Origin: a candidate division LCP-89 bacterium B3_LCP | Lineage (GTDB): Bacteria > Electryoneota > B3-LCP | DNA: 64,000 bases | Reading direction: 5' to 3' | NCBI GenBank assembly: GCA_005223185.1 | Contig: NJBN01000005.1 | Location: 1 to 64,000, forward strand | Shown: one piece after another, positions 63,537 through 64,000 of the stretch | How positions within the stretch are numbered: the stretch's first letter is position 1 | How the letters are laid out: each line of letters starts with the position of its first letter | Program-made: the position numbers and the translations under genes | The notes under the pieces: generated by a model | The model's input: only the letters and a program-made list of their open reading frames with translations | What the model was told of the DNA's origin: nothing | Databases searched by the model: none

Positions 63537-64000
63537 TTTGCCGCCTCTTTTGGGGTTATCATTTCTCGTCCGCCTATCAAGTCAACGCAAATCGGTTCCA
63601 GTATCTGGCGGGCTTTTTCTTTGGCTCTGGTCACTTTATCATTGGGGATGGTGCGCGGTAACTGCAGATCAGCAGCAGCCGCTGACCAACTTTTTAGAAT
63701 ATTTTTATGAATATCTGATGGTTCGATATCAGGCAAGCCATACATGCGGTTATCCAGCAAATGTGTCGGTTCACTCAAATTAAAGATTGTTCTGACAATG
63801 GTAGTGAAAGCGTCTATTTCCGGCACGGATTTCCGTATTCCCAGCAATTGATAAGACTGACCTTCTTTTGTGCGTTTTGAGCGGAATAACTGCAAACCAA
63901 CACCAAACCGGTAGTCATCTCTTATTGTATCCGATCTGGCGAGGCTGCTCAGCAGTCCGCTTATGCTACCAGAGGCAGCATAGGTAGTCAGACACTTATA
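63521..64000 (-). CDS. Partial gene of the glycosylation locus, cut by window end
   Basis: The frame stays open to base 64000, so the 5' part is outside the window; the TTG at 63895 is not needed. About 159 residues are visible, soluble and helical, with no motif I can name (SDTIRDDYRFGVGLQLFRS, EPTHLLDNRMYGLPDIEP). Position and overlap with the next gene put it in the same operon. It could be a C-terminal tail like those of the two GT9 genes, but this is uncertain. Confidence 0.55.
   Translation of the reverse strand, partial: YKCLTTYAASGSISGLLSSLARSDTIRDDYRFGVGLQLFRSKRTKEGQSYQLLGIRKSVPEIDAFTTIVRTIFNLSEPTHLLDNRMYGLPDIEPSDIHKNILKSWSAAAADLQLPRTIPNDKVTRAKEKARQILEPICVDLIGGREMITPKEAAKCASY

Overview
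The window joins two stretches that do not look like one organism. Bases 1 to about 8,540 are very AT-rich and archaeal: ribosomal protein L10e (uL16), a Dph2-type diphthamide synthase, a MscS channel, an APC permease fused to a methyltransferase, and several membrane-anchored secreted proteins whose N-termini resemble class III (type IV pilin-like) signals. The small reduced proteins and coding style suggest a DPANN archaeon (Woesearchaeota/Pacearchaeota-like). From about 8,640 onward the base composition rises sharply and every recognisable gene is bacterial: SmpB, TyrRS, SMC, TatAC, MutS, DsbD, HtrA, a GWxTD-domain protein and flagellar genes. GWxTD proteins, Gram-negative envelope genes and a flagellum point to the FCB superphylum or a neighbouring candidate phylum. 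I cannot name a phylum. The change falls in the non-coding gap 8,501-8,713, so a chimeric assembly join is the simplest reading.

Layout of the bacterial part. 8,714-11,398 (+): smpB, tyrS and a polyprenyl diphosphate synthase, with a good sigma70-type promoter in front. Everything after that is on the minus strand and reads right to left. 11,404-13,194: phosphate module (PhoU-like plus Na/Pi cotransporter). 13,478-25,040: an accessory-looking stretch with a leucine-rich-repeat Roco GTPase, a GNAT enzyme, a zinc-ribbon protein, a single-chain dihydropyrimidine dehydrogenase, a SnoaL-like lipoprotein and a membrane spermidine-synthase-like protein. Its long intergenic gaps are packed with short perfect and nested palindromes. 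25,195-28,765: an HD-GYP response regulator and a NatAB-type ABC exporter. 28,791-41,059: GWxTD protein, smc, tatAC, purQ/purS, pssA/psd, purC, purB, htrA and a transaldolase-like aldolase, mostly in tight or overlapping order. 41,083-50,010: truA, ecfT, a NYN-domain protein, a thiol-redox group (TlpA, thioredoxin, cupin, DsbD), a SPOR-domain protein and mutS.

50,162-64,000 is a flagellar filament and glycosylation locus. It holds a FlgM with a duplicated C-terminal segment, FliS, FliD, a compact flagellin behind a sigma28-like promoter, a FliT-like protein and an unrecognised partner. Upstream of these in transcription order are five large glycosyltransferase genes (two GT9 type, three CgeB type, one of them fused to a Maf N-terminal domain) and one gene cut by the window end. 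The likely division of labour is that the glycosyltransferases modify flagellin, FliS and the FliT-like protein chaperone filament subunits, and FlgM holds sigma28 until the hook is complete.

The points I would look at first are the archaeal/bacterial junction, the permease-methyltransferase fusion, the domain-1-less Dph2, the dispersed nested palindrome families (one copy apparently inside a coding sequence), the duplicated FlgM and the Maf-CgeB fusion.
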